Part shown: one piece after another, positions 47,822 through 56,737 of the stretch
How the letters are laid out: each line of letters begins with the position of its first letter
Position numbering within the stretch: the first letter of the stretch is position 1
From: CAWJHE01 sp963842455
GTDB taxonomy: Bacteria > Chloroflexota > Anaerolineae > Anaerolineales > UBA4823
Assembly: GCA_963842455.1 (NCBI GenBank)
Contig: CAWJHE010000017.1
Span: forward strand, 310,001-374,000
Reading direction: 5' to 3'
Length of the DNA stretch: 64,000 bases
The notes under the pieces: generated by a model
Databases searched by the model: none
The model's input: the letters and a program-made list of their open reading frames with translations, nothing else
Told to the model about the DNA's origin: nothing
Translations under genes and position numbers: made by a program

Positions 47822-48134
47822 TATATCGTTTTGTTTGTCAAGAGTACAACCTCTCCGGTTGATTTTTTTAGATTAAAGTTAATCAGTTGAGAAAGAATAA
47901 ATTATCAACCAGGTTCCCAATCGTAATGGATTGTTACTTTGTAACTTTCGTTCTTGCTAACCCAGATACACGTCGTTGGCCATATAAAAATGATGCGAGA
48001 TATTTTTTTCTAAGGAAATCTCTGCGAGAGATCAAAAAAGAATGATAAATTAATCATCAACCAACAGCGATACGAAATGTTATGATAGAGTGTTATAAAC
48101 ACTTACCCGAAGCAGGTTCATCCGCGAAAAGTTT
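47822..48134. other. Gene-free stretch upstream of the aminoglycoside-phosphotransferase-like gene
   Basis: About 310 bases, AT-rich, holding the second copy of the short repeat (48023-48043) and a possible -10 element TATGAT near 48079. No gene is supported. Confidence 0.4.
48023..48043. repeat. Short dispersed intergenic repeat, copy 2
   Basis: TGCGAGAGATCAAAAAAGAAT, identical to the copy at 45938 except for one added A in the A run. Confidence 0.5.
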
Positions 48135-49166
48135 ATGAAACCCTACAAACAGTTGTCCCATTCAGGCAAGCTCCGCAGGCTGCACTCGCTGGCCGTTTCC
48201 GGGTTGGCGCATTATGACCTGCCCGATCCCAAGATCGAATTCCACTGCTTTGAAACCAACCTGCTCTACCGGGTGACTTCACGCTCAGGTGAACGGTTCA
48301 TATTCCGGCTGGCATCTCCAGGATGGCGGTCCTACCAGGATTTATTGTCGGAGGCTATGTGGCTAACCGCCCTGGAGCATGAAACGGATATTCCTGTCCC
48401 TGGGATTATACCCAACCGCTCTGGGGGAACTGTGTTGTCGCTCATGGTACCCGGCATTCCGCAAGCATGGCACATGACCTTGATGCGTTGGCTGCCAGGC
48501 AAACTGTTGGGACACTACCTCAACGAGCGCAACCTGGAAAAGATGGGAGCATTGTTCGCCAGGCTTCATCAGCATGCCGGCGTTTGGACCCCACCAAAAG
48601 GTTTCACCACCCGGCGTTTTATCCACTGGTTATCCCGGGGAGAAAAGAACCTGATCATCCAGGATGTAGAAAACGGGGTGTCTACAAGCGAACACAGCCT
48701 GGTGGAAAAATTACCTGCAGAAAACAGAACCTGGCTCGAAAAAATGCACAGGTTGGTCGAATCCGCTTATGCAGCCGCCGATCCAGCCGATTTGCGCGTC
48801 ATTCACTGCGACCTGTGGCATGACAATATCAAGCTCCACAAAGGCATGCTTTACCCTTTCGATTTCGAGGATACGGTTTGGGGATACCGTGCGCACGATA
48901 TTGCCATGGCTATGCTCGACCTGCTGGAGACTGTCGGAGAAGAACGCTACTCTGGTCTTCTAACAGCTTTCCGGCGCGGTTACCAATCCCTGCTAAACTG
49001 GCCGGATGAACCCATCGAGCCTTTCCAAATCGGCCGTTTACTATGGAAGATCAACTGGGTCGCTCGCTTTCAACCGCAGCATCTTAGCTCTATGGTTGAA
49101 CGCCACCTACCGGTATTCAAGCATTTCGAGCAGAGCAGTAGAATTACTTTACCCGAAACGCCCTGA
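48135..49166 (+). CDS. Aminoglycoside-phosphotransferase-family (kinase-fold) protein
   Basis: 343 residues. The N-lobe has ETNLLYRVTSRSGERFIFRLA with the nucleotide-binding Lys/Arg position. The catalytic loop is VIHCDLWHDNIKLH, and the metal-binding Asp is in YPFDFEDTVWGYRAHDIAMAM. The family includes antibiotic, choline and homoserine kinases, so drug resistance should not be assumed. Similar chromosomal proteins in many bacteria phosphorylate unknown small metabolites. It lies 6 bases before a LigB-type gene and is probably co-transcribed with it. Confidence 0.82.
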   Translation: MKPYKQLSHSGKLRRLHSLAVSGLAHYDLPDPKIEFHCFETNLLYRVTSRSGERFIFRLASPGWRSYQDLLSEAMWLTALEHETDIPVPGIIPNRSGGTVLSLMVPGIPQAWHMTLMRWLPGKLLGHYLNERNLEKMGALFARLHQHAGVWTPPKGFTTRRFIHWLSRGEKNLIIQDVENGVSTSEHSLVEKLPAENRTWLEKMHRLVESAYAAADPADLRVIHCDLWHDNIKLHKGMLYPFDFEDTVWGYRAHDIAMAMLDLLETVGEERYSGLLTAFRRGYQSLLNWPDEPIEPFQIGRLLWKINWVARFQPQHLSSMVERHLPVFKHFEQSSRITLPETP

Positions 49167-49172
49167 GAAAGG

Positions 49173-49997
49173 ATGGAGTACATGGCTTCCACAAAAGAAA
49201 CACCCATGCGTTTGGCCCGGATTGTTTATTTCTCCCACGGGGGAGGTCCATTACCCATCTTGGGAGATGCAAGCCACCAGGCCATGGTAGATTTCATGCG
49301 ACAGCTTCCCACAAAGTTTGCCAAACCAGAGGCGATCCTGGTGATCAGCGCCCATTGGGAAGAAAGCAAGGCTACCCTGATGGGCGCTGAAAAACCTTCC
49401 ATGTTCTATGATTATTATGGCTTTCCAGATCAAGCCTATGAAATCACCTACCCTGCTCCAGGATATCCTGAGCTTGCCAGGCGTATTGCAGGTTTATTGG
49501 ATGAGAGCAAAATCGCCGCTGCCATCGACATCCAAAGAGGCTTTGATCACGGTCTGTTTATCCCATTGAAACTGATGTATCCCGAAGCGGATATCCCTGC
49601 ACTGCAGTTATCCTTGATCCGCGGACTGGACCCGGCGGCTCATCTTGCCCTGGGCAAAGCGCTGCGAGAACTGCTCAATGAAAATATTCTGATTATCGGT
49701 TCTGGTTTCTCATTTCACAACTTGAGGGCCTTCTTCAGGCAGGAGCCTGGCGCGCCCGATCCAGCCAATGAAGCTTTTCAAGACTGGCTTATTGATGTCT
49801 GCACCAGCCCGGTTAGCCAGGCAGAGCGCGAACAACGCATGATCGAATGGGAGAAAGCGCCACACGCGCGCTACTGTCATCCTCGTGAGGATCACCTGTT
49901 GCCGTTACATGTTTGTCTGGGCATGGCAAACCAACCGGCCGAATTGATATTTGACGATTTGATTCTTGGTAAACGCGCAGTAGCGTTCTTGTGGTAA
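49173..49997 (+). CDS. LigB-type extradiol dioxygenase (DODA-like)
   Basis: 274 residues, or 271 from ATG 49182, which has a better-spaced GGATGG. Zinc/iron ligands appear in FSHGGGPLPILGD, in ISAHWEES and in GFDHGLFIPLKLMYPEADIP, followed by GSGFSFHNLRAFF and the C-terminal His in CHPREDHLLPLHVCLG. This is the class III dioxygenase pattern of plant and bacterial 4,5-DOPA dioxygenase-like enzymes (YgiD). The physiological substrate is unknown. A bidirectional terminator follows. Confidence 0.87.
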   Translation: MEYMASTKETPMRLARIVYFSHGGGPLPILGDASHQAMVDFMRQLPTKFAKPEAILVISAHWEESKATLMGAEKPSMFYDYYGFPDQAYEITYPAPGYPELARRIAGLLDESKIAAAIDIQRGFDHGLFIPLKLMYPEADIPALQLSLIRGLDPAAHLALGKALRELLNENILIIGSGFSFHNLRAFFRQEPGAPDPANEAFQDWLIDVCTSPVSQAEREQRMIEWEKAPHARYCHPREDHLLPLHVCLGMANQPAELIFDDLILGKRAVAFLW

Positions 49998-50044
49998 AAG
50001 GGGATGCATAGAAACACACGAAAGACCAGAGCATTATTTAAGCA

Positions 50045-50091
50045 AAACTGCCTGGGGTGGTAACTCTCCCAGGCAGTTTGTGTTATTTTTT
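50045..50091. terminator. Bidirectional terminator between convergent genes
   Basis: A perfect 12-bp stem AAACTGCCTGGG/CCCAGGCAGTTT with an 11-base loop, then GTGTTATTTTTTG on the plus strand; the minus strand also has a T-rich exit. It ends the dioxygenase transcript and the converging aminotransferase transcript. Confidence 0.88.
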
Positions 50092-50096
50092 GCTCT

Positions 50097-51254
50097 CTAA
50101 AGGACCGCCCTGATTCTTTCCAGTCCCTTTTGGATGTTTTCTAATGAATTCGCATAGGAAATTCGTAAATAGCCTTCTCCGTACACGCCAAAAGAATTAC
50201 CCGGCAACAAAGCTACCCCGGCTTTTTCCAGGATCAAATTGGCCAACTCGGTGGAGCCCAGACCGGTTCCGGTAATGTTGGGGAAAACATAGAAGGCGCC
50301 TTGCGGTTTCCGACAGGAAAAACCAGGCAAACCATTCAGTCCATCTACGATCATGTCCCGCCGGCGTTGGTATTCTGCCACCATCCCAGTCACCATATCT
50401 TGTGGACCAGTTATGGCTTCCAATCCGGCAAATTGGGTGAAATGGGCAGTCGATCCAACTGAATGCGTCAGAAGTAAATCCACCTGTTCTGCCAGGTCTT
50501 TGGGCATAATCCCAAAACCGAGACGCCAGCCGGTCATTGAGTAGGTCTTCGAGAAGCCGTCCACAATGATCACACGCTCTTTCATTCCCGGTAGTGATGC
50601 AATCGAAGGCGCTGATAAGCCATCATACACCATACGGACATACAGCTCATCCGACATCACCCAACAATCATACCGTTCTGCCTGGCTGGCGATATGCTTC
50701 AAATCCGCAAGCGGGATCACACCACCCGTAGGGTTGCTGGGTGAATTCAAGATAATTAGTTTCGTTTTTTCATTGATCAGGCGGTCAAACGCATCCAGGT
50801 CGAAGGAGAATTGGTTCTGCTCCAACAAGGGCACCGCCACGGGCACACCCCCCGCCACTTTAATCATGGCTTCGTAGGTTGGAAAGCCCGGGTTAGGATA
50901 GATGACCTCATCGCCCGGCTCAATCAAAGCCAAAGTTGGAAAAAATAAGTTTGGCTTCCCACCAGGGCTGACAACCACTTCTTCAGGGTGAATGGTTAAT
51001 CCGCGCTGCCGTCCTGCTTGCTCAGCAATCGCTTCACGCAGCGAGGGCATACCTGCCGGCGGAGTATAGCGCGTCTTTCCACTCTGGATGGCCTTAATGC
51101 CCGCCTGGCTGACATTTTCAAATGTGGGATAATCGGGTTGGCCAATTTCCAGATGGATAATATCTTTTCCAGCAGCCTCCAGTTGATTGGCGCGCGCCAG
51201 GACCTGATAGGCTCCTTCGGGTTTTAAGTGATGGGTTCGGGCGGCAAATTTCAT
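50097..51254 (-). CDS. Class I/II pyridoxal-phosphate aminotransferase (AspC-like)
   Basis: 385 residues. PLP-fold landmarks are IHLEIGQPDYPTFENV, LNSPSNPTGGVIP with the substrate-binding Asn, SDELYVRMVYDG with the PLP-binding Asp and Tyr, and the Schiff-base Lys in DGFSKTYSMTGWRLGF. It transfers amino groups between an amino acid and a 2-oxo acid, most likely aspartate or an aromatic amino acid. Exact specificity cannot be read. PanB is 69 bases upstream on the same strand. Confidence 0.9.
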   Translation of the reverse strand: MKFAARTHHLKPEGAYQVLARANQLEAAGKDIIHLEIGQPDYPTFENVSQAGIKAIQSGKTRYTPPAGMPSLREAIAEQAGRQRGLTIHPEEVVVSPGGKPNLFFPTLALIEPGDEVIYPNPGFPTYEAMIKVAGGVPVAVPLLEQNQFSFDLDAFDRLINEKTKLIILNSPSNPTGGVIPLADLKHIASQAERYDCWVMSDELYVRMVYDGLSAPSIASLPGMKERVIIVDGFSKTYSMTGWRLGFGIMPKDLAEQVDLLLTHSVGSTAHFTQFAGLEAITGPQDMVTGMVAEYQRRRDMIVDGLNGLPGFSCRKPQGAFYVFPNITGTGLGSTELANLILEKAGVALLPGNSFGVYGEGYLRISYANSLENIQKGLERIRAVL

Positions 51255-51323
51255 CTTTCCTCTCAGTCCTCCGGCAATTCAGCAACCGGTCACCTTGACC
51301 GCTGCAAACCGCCGAGGATATTG

Positions 51324-52178
51324 TCAATCCAGCATTTTGAGCAATTCTTCGTAAGACTCATCTTTCATCCCAAACCAGTTTTCTGGGGCAGGGAAAACTT
51401 TACCAATGACTTCATCATGATATGCTTTCAGGCCATTTAGCAGCACCTCACCCGCATTTCCAAAAACTTTAGCCATTTTCGGCTTGAACTTGGGATAAAG
51501 ACCAAACATATCATGGTAGATCAGCAATTGACCGTGTGCATCTGGACCTGAGCCCAGCGACATGATGATGCAATTCTCCGCACGTTCAGTAATTAACTTG
51601 CAGATCCGGTCCGGAACCATCTCCAACAGGATCGCAAAAGCGCCCGCTTTTTCGAGTGCTTTGGCGTCATCAATGATCTTCTTCGCCAGGCTAGCATCCC
51701 GACCTTGAACTTTAAAACCACCTAACGCACTCATCGATTGCGGGGTTAAGCCTAAATGACCAATCGCAGGGATACCAGCATCGGCAATGCCTTTGATCCG
51801 GTCAGCCATGGCTGCGCCGCCCTCCAGCTTGATCGCATCGCATCCGGTTTCCGCCATGAAGCGCCCGGCATTTCGTATTGCGGTTTCTACCGAAGGCTGG
51901 TAGCTCATATAGGGCATATCTCCGATGATAAAAGCAGTTGGAGCGCCGCGGCGTACAGCAGCCGTATGGCGGATCATATCATCCATGGTGACAGGCAGAG
52001 TGGAGTCATAACCAAGCATGGTCATTCCCAAGCTGTCGCCAACCAGGATCATCTCTATGCCGGCTTGCTCTTGCAAATAAGCCGTTGGGTAATCATAGCA
52101 AGTCAACCAGGTGATCGGCTCGCCATCCGCTACCTTTTTAAAAAGATAGGGGAGCGTGATTTTCTTGCGTTCTGTCAT
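51324..52178 (-). CDS. panB: 3-methyl-2-oxobutanoate hydroxymethyltransferase
   Basis: 284 residues, usual length. LTCYDYPTAYLQEQAGIEMI, LVGDSLGMTMLGYDST with the metal-binding Asp, KLEGGAAMADRI, IGHLGLTPQS and LLEMVPDRI with the catalytic Glu are all conserved. It makes ketopantoate from ketoisovalerate and methylene-tetrahydrofolate, the first step of pantothenate and CoA synthesis. The PanB product supplies the CoA pathway; no panC or panD is in the window. Confidence 0.95.
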   Translation of the reverse strand: MTERKKITLPYLFKKVADGEPITWLTCYDYPTAYLQEQAGIEMILVGDSLGMTMLGYDSTLPVTMDDMIRHTAAVRRGAPTAFIIGDMPYMSYQPSVETAIRNAGRFMAETGCDAIKLEGGAAMADRIKGIADAGIPAIGHLGLTPQSMSALGGFKVQGRDASLAKKIIDDAKALEKAGAFAILLEMVPDRICKLITERAENCIIMSLGSGPDAHGQLLIYHDMFGLYPKFKPKMAKVFGNAGEVLLNGLKAYHDEVIGKVFPAPENWFGMKDESYEELLKMLD

Positions 52179-52286
52179 ATTATCCTCCGAGATAGATGGT
52201 TATTAAGAAAACAGGCCAGACCAGCCAATAATCTTCAATGCTGGCGCCCGGCCCGATGAGCTTCCTTGTAACACCCGACGATTATA

Positions 52287-53166
52287 CTATACTATCGCTG
52301 CTTTGGCCTTTTCACGAGCCCGATAGGCTTTGATCCAACGACCAGAGAATTCATCCCGTCCCATCAATAAATCACATGCCAATAGAGTTTGTTGAATTTC
52401 CGGTACTGTTGGATCTGTAATTGCTATCGTCAAGCCACGTGAGATAGCCAAAGCCAGGTAAGCAACATTAATGATCTTGCGATCTGGCAACCCAAAGGAC
52501 ACATTGCTGGCGCCAAGATTCATATTGACGCCTAATTCCTTGCGAATTAACTCAATAGAATCAAGCGTAATCATCGCTTGCCGGTGATCCGCGCTGAACC
52601 GTTAACGCCAATGGGTCAATGATAATATTCTCTGCAGGAACGCCAAAATCACCAGCGCGTTTGATCAACTTTTCTGCCACTCGCAACCTATCTGCCGGTG
52701 TGGGGGGGATACCATGATCATCAGTGATAACGCCGATGACGGCGGCGCCATATTGACTGGCCAATGGCAGGACCTTCTCCATCATCTTCTCTTCTGCAGT
52801 GGTGGAATTGATCAGAGCTTTACCTGGATAAACTGCCAGGGCTGCTGCTAATGCATCTGGGTTAGCACTATCAAAGCATAAAGGAACATTGACTACATCC
52901 ATGACTGCCTGAGCCACGCTGCGCAGAAGTGCTGGCTCATCCGCGCCTGGAACACCAGCATTCACATCCAGAACCTGGGCTCCTGCTTGCACCTGGGCAC
53001 GTGCATCTTCCTGGACCAATGAGAAATCACCTTCCATGATCGAAGTAGCCAGTTTCTTGCGCCTGGTTGGATTGATCCTCTCCCCAATCATGACAAAGGG
53101 ATGGGATGCGCTGATCGTAACTGTTTTGTTATTTATTGTAAGTTTTGTTTCCATGATATTTTTCAT
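52287..53166 (-). CDS. Methyl-pterin:corrinoid methyltransferase (MtrH/AcsE-like), with an apparent frameshift
   Basis: The N-terminal part shows a pterin-binding TIM barrel (FVMIGERINPTRRKKLA, QVLDVNAGVPGADE, PLCFDSANPDALAAAL, ALINSTTAEE). It runs to DPLALTV, then one surplus C on the minus strand (about 52594-52599) ends the frame at 52561. In the next frame the protein continues with SADHRQAMITLDSIELIRKE and NLGASNVSFGLPDRK to 52287. Repaired length is about 293 residues. The start overlaps the corrinoid gene's stop (ATGA), so the two are translated together. It moves a methyl group between tetrahydrofolate and the corrinoid protein. Confidence 0.87.
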
Positions 53167-53789
53167 GCAACCAATTTCCGAGCCATTCGGGTGGCGCTAG
53201 AAGCATCCGGAGCGAAAGCATCCGCCCCAATAGAATTGGCGAACTCTTCGGTCACCGGCGCACCCCCCACCATCACTTTGACCTTATCCCGTAATCCAGC
53301 CGCTTTTAGCGCTTCAATCGTTGCACCCATATTATTCATGGTAGTGGTTAAAAGTGCGGACATACCGATCAGGTTAGCCCCTTCTTGAGCAGCATCCACA
53401 AAGGATTGAGGTTCCACATCTACACCCAGGTCAATGATCTCAAAGCCAGCGCCTTCCAACATCATCGCTACCAGGTTCTTGCCGATGTCATGCAGATCAC
53501 CCTTGATCGTCCCAATAGCCACTTTCCCAGCCGCTTTCTGGTCGGTAGCAGATAGATGTGGTTTTAGCAAAGCTAATCCAGCCTGCATGGCTCTGGCTGC
53601 GATCAGCATCTCTGGAACAAAAAATTCGCCATCTTCAAAACGGGCTCCAACCTCATCCATGGCTGCGATTAAAGCATCCTTGAGAATAACGCCTGCATCT
53701 ACCCCCGCATTCAGGGCTGCCTTTACGCCGTTTTCGACCTCTTCAGCCTGTCCTTCAATTACGTTTTCGAAAATCGGTTTCAGATCCAT
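53163..53789 (-). CDS. Methyltransferase-associated corrinoid protein (MtaC/MttC-like)
   Basis: 208 residues. An N-terminal helical cap domain (NVIEGQAEEVENGVKAAL, LIAAMDEVGARFEDGEFFVPE) is followed by a B12-binding Rossmann domain with GDLHDIGKNLVAMML, the base-off/His-on DxHxxG signature in which His binds cobalt. It carries the methyl group between a substrate methyltransferase and the pterin methyltransferase encoded next. A relic of an MttB-type enzyme lies just beyond its start on the opposite strand. Confidence 0.92.
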   Translation of the reverse strand: MDLKPIFENVIEGQAEEVENGVKAALNAGVDAGVILKDALIAAMDEVGARFEDGEFFVPEMLIAARAMQAGLALLKPHLSATDQKAAGKVAIGTIKGDLHDIGKNLVAMMLEGAGFEIIDLGVDVEPQSFVDAAQEGANLIGMSALLTTTMNNMGATIEALKAAGLRDKVKVMVGGAPVTEEFANSIGADAFAPDASSATRMARKLVA

Positions 53790-53881
53790 ATTGTCTCCTA
53801 CAAGAGTTTTAATGATTAGTATACCCCAGCCGAATGATATTTCACCAGGGTTGGATTTCCTGATTTTGCCAGAATTTTGCT

Positions 53882-54105
53882 TCGCCCGGCGGGACTTTTA
53901 TCAACCAGGTCCCTTCAGCATCCCTAAACCGGAAGAAAGCCTGGAGACTTTCCATCCTTGATCGGAACGTATATAATATCTGGAAAGACAAGAAAAACCC
54001 AAGAAAATATTGGAGAACCACCAACCTGCGCCATTAGCTGAAGAGGTAAAACAACGTTTAGACCAAATTCTTTCGGCAGCAGAAGCAAGAGAACGTCAGC
54101 ACTGA
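53882..54105 (+). pseudogene. C-terminal relic of an MttB-type (trimethylamine methyltransferase family) gene
   Basis: No intact frame, but MttB-like C-terminal text can be read across frames: SPGGTFINQ (53882-53908), then AWRLSILDRNVYNIWKD (about 53939-53989), then KILENHQPAPLAEEVKQRLD continuing to QILSAAEARERQH and a stop at 54103-54105. Family members are about 480 residues, so roughly the last 75 codons remain. It sits next to the corrinoid protein and pterin methyltransferase genes, which would be its natural partners. The assignment rests on remembered family patterns. Confidence 0.5.
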
Positions 54106-54138
54106 GAAAATACTCCATAACAAGAAAGGGGATTTGAA

Positions 54139-55098
54139 ATGGATAAATCAATTACCATACGCCCTGTTGTTATAGACCAGGATTTTGCTCAATTGGCAGA
54201 CTTATTCTCGCTTGAGGATGAGCCCATCACAGAACCCGCCCTAATAGAAGATTATAAAGAACATCAAAATAGAATCTTCAATTTGAAGGTGGCAGAAGAT
54301 GAAAAGGGTGAATTGATGGGGTTCGATTGGGCCACCCGCAGCCGGTTCAAAGAAAGCGATGCCTACTTTTACATCATCGTCAAGCCCCAGCAACGAAGGC
54401 ATGGAGCAGGTAAAAGGCTATTTGAAGATCTGGAACAATCTGCCAAATCTGCTGGGATCCAACGATTGGAGGTATCTATCCGGGATAATCGCCCAGAGTG
54501 CCTGTCCTTTGCTCTTTCCTGCGGTTTCAAAGAACGAACGCATTCTTTGGGTATGGAGTTGGATCTTTCTAGCTTCAATCACCACACATACGATGAGACA
54601 ATAACTCAATTAAAATCCGAGGGCTTCTTTTTCACATCCATGGCTGAACTGGGTAACACCGAAGAGGCACAGCGCAAACTTTATGCGCTAAACAATATGA
54701 CCGGTCTAGAAACACCTGGCTCTGAAGGTATGCAATTTTGGCTTGATTTTGAAGATTTTCAAAAGAAAGTTTGCCAGTCTAACTGGTACAAGCCTGCCGG
54801 ACAGATGGTGGTGATTAACACAACCACAGGTGATTGGGCAGCGATGAGCGCCATCACACGCTTTGAAGGCGCCGATAATGCCTACAACTTGCACACCGGT
54901 GTGGATAAACGCTATCGCAATCGTAAATTAGCCCAAGCTGTCAAAGCGCTGGCGCTGCATTATGCCCGCCAGGAACTTGGAGTCACTATTGTCCGAACGA
55001 ATAACAATTCAACTAACCACCCAATGATTGCAATCAACCATAAGCTTGGATACTTACCAGCACAAGGCTCGTACACCCTGGAGAAGATCATCTCATAA
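54139..55098 (+). CDS. Tandem-GNAT acetyltransferase
   Basis: 319 residues with two GNAT folds. The first has the acetyl-CoA loop in FYIIVKPQQRRHGAGKRLFE (Q/R-x-x-G-x-G/A); the second is shorter, with LHTGVDKRYRNRKLAQAVKA and TNNNSTNHPMIAINHKLGY. GAAAGGGG lies upstream of the ATG. Such double-domain proteins acetylate small molecules or peptides, or one domain serves only for binding. A second tandem GNAT gene lies at 60150. The substrate is unknown. Confidence 0.82.
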   Translation: MDKSITIRPVVIDQDFAQLADLFSLEDEPITEPALIEDYKEHQNRIFNLKVAEDEKGELMGFDWATRSRFKESDAYFYIIVKPQQRRHGAGKRLFEDLEQSAKSAGIQRLEVSIRDNRPECLSFALSCGFKERTHSLGMELDLSSFNHHTYDETITQLKSEGFFFTSMAELGNTEEAQRKLYALNNMTGLETPGSEGMQFWLDFEDFQKKVCQSNWYKPAGQMVVINTTTGDWAAMSAITRFEGADNAYNLHTGVDKRYRNRKLAQAVKALALHYARQELGVTIVRTNNNSTNHPMIAINHKLGYLPAQGSYTLEKIIS

Positions 55099-55208
55099 CT
55101 GCATTGAAACATCCGAGAATTCGCTTCGAGCCACGCAAATTTATGATATGAAAATCTTAGTGCGCTTCTAGCGCACGCATCAAAGCAGCAAACCTTCTAG
55201 AGATGTGG

Positions 55209-55391
55209 TATACTGTTGCGTCTTCGTTGAATGCTATTTGATTTTTCAACAAGCCAGGGATTTCCCTGGTTTTATTTTTCAACAAAATCGCTCAAATATA
55301 TTTAATGGTGGATCTGCATTGCAGAGAAAAGAGCGGACGCGGTTAAGACAAATTTTCCCGTGTAAACAGCAACGCCATTTAAGGATTTTTT
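55209..55391 (+). promoter_or_regulatory. Leader of the DEAD-box helicase gene with an internal terminator-like hairpin
   Basis: TATACT at 55209-55214 is a possible -10 element. Downstream, CCAGGGA/TCCCTGG (55254-55260 and 55263-55269, extended by A-T and G-T pairs) is followed by TTTATTTTT, a terminator-like hairpin well before the coding start at 55392. The apparent 5' leader would be about 170 bases. Premature termination relieved by stress, cold or the helicase itself is possible. A separate hairpin GTGCGC/GCGCAC at 55160-55176 ends the upstream gene region. Confidence 0.55.
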
Positions 55392-56609
55392 TTGAACTTC
55401 GATACATTTTCTTTTCACCCGCTGATTAATGCGGGAATTTCATCTGCTGGTTATAGTTCTCCAACACCCATTCAATCACAAACAATCCCGGCCATTCTAG
55501 GCGGCCATGACGTTTTAGGGTTAGCTCAAACGGGTACCGGCAAAACGGCAGCCTTTGTATTACCCATTCTAGAGCATCTATTGAAAGGCCCTCGTGGTGT
55601 CCTGCGCGCTTTGATTCTCTCACCCACTCGAGAGCTGGCTGAACAAACACATACCGCCATAACCCAGCTTGGACGCAAAACTGGCTTACGCAGTCTCACC
55701 GTATATGGCGGCGTCAGCGCACAGCCACAAGTCAAAGGGTTACGCAGTGGTGTGGATATTGTTGTAGCTTGCCCGGGGCGATTACTAGATCTTAAAGACC
55801 AGCGAAAAATCAATCTAAACAATATCGATATCCTGGTATTGGATGAAGCGGATCATATGTTTGACATGGGCTTTTTACCATCCATTCGGCGGATCATCGA
55901 GGCTTTGCCTAAACCCCGCCAAACCCTTATGTTTTCAGCTACCATGCCGAACGAAATTCGCTCCCTGGCCACAAAAGTTTTATCCAACCCGGTGACAGTA
56001 GAAATCGGAATTGAAAAACCAATCAATACCATCGAACATGCCATTTACCCGGTTGAGCAAATCCAAAAACAGGAAATGCTCCTGAAACTGCTGCGTGATA
56101 GCGGGGATGGACAGGTCTTGGTTTTCACTCGCACCAAACATCGCGCCAAGAAACTGGCAATCCAATTGGCCAAAGCAGGGCTTTCGGCCACATCCTTACA
56201 GGGCAATCTCTCACAGCCCCAACGTGAGTTTGCCATGAACTCTTTCCGCTCCGGGCGCGTGAAGGTTTTAGTTGCTACGGATATCGCTGCGCGCGGTATT
56301 GATGTATCCCAGGTTTCACACGTGATCAACTATGATCTTCCGGATACCGCGGATGCATATACTCATCGCACAGGACGAACGGGTCGCATGGAACATCTTG
56401 GCACGGCTCTATCATTGGTTACCCAAGAAGATCTGCCCATGGTGCGCACGATCGAACGCCTGATGGGAAGAAATCTGGAACGCCGAAAGTTGACTGGATT
56501 CGAAGTGAATCTGAACAACCCAAGCCAACCTATCCAACCGGATCAAGCGACCAGACAGCCCAGGAATTATAACCATAACCGTATCCGAACATACTCCGAG
56601 CACCGCTAA
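55392..56609 (+). CDS. DEAD-box ATP-dependent RNA helicase
   Basis: 405 residues. The start is TTG 55392 with AAGGA 6-7 bases upstream. Helicase motifs occur in order: Q motif (FHPLINAGISSAGYSSPTPI), motif I AQTGTGKTAAF, Ia PTRELAEQ, II VLDEADHMFDMGF, III SAT, V ATDIAARGIDV and VI HRTGRTGR. The C-terminus is short and has no extra RNA-binding domain, so this is a RhlE-like minimal enzyme. It unwinds RNA in ribosome assembly or cold adaptation. The leader holds a terminator-like hairpin. Confidence 0.94.
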   Translation: MNFDTFSFHPLINAGISSAGYSSPTPIQSQTIPAILGGHDVLGLAQTGTGKTAAFVLPILEHLLKGPRGVLRALILSPTRELAEQTHTAITQLGRKTGLRSLTVYGGVSAQPQVKGLRSGVDIVVACPGRLLDLKDQRKINLNNIDILVLDEADHMFDMGFLPSIRRIIEALPKPRQTLMFSATMPNEIRSLATKVLSNPVTVEIGIEKPINTIEHAIYPVEQIQKQEMLLKLLRDSGDGQVLVFTRTKHRAKKLAIQLAKAGLSATSLQGNLSQPQREFAMNSFRSGRVKVLVATDIAARGIDVSQVSHVINYDLPDTADAYTHRTGRTGRMEHLGTALSLVTQEDLPMVRTIERLMGRNLERRKLTGFEVNLNNPSQPIQPDQATRQPRNYNHNRIRTYSEHR

Positions 56610-56616
56610 ACATAAC

Positions 56617-56651
56617 AAACCCGCTTCTCTGATCTGAGAGGCGGGTTTTTT
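56617..56651 (+). terminator. Intrinsic terminator after the helicase gene
   Basis: Strong stem AAACCCGCTTCTC against GAGAGGCGGG with one mismatch region, a small loop, and six Ts. It begins 8 bases after the stop codon. Confidence 0.88.
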
Positions 56652-56737
56652 GATTCTTACAGGTGTATAATGCATTCCGTCCGGGGTTAAATAAGCCAAT
56701 GATTGGGCTAAAATTAAAGACGGCAGGGAGCACAATA

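Noticed and set aside
48135..49166. Antibiotic-resistance kinase
   Set aside because: Only the general kinase fold is visible; chromosomal relatives mostly have other or unknown substrates.
53434..53961. A 175-codon plus-strand frame
   Set aside because: Most of it is antisense to the clearly real corrinoid gene; its serine/isoleucine-rich text is a shadow.
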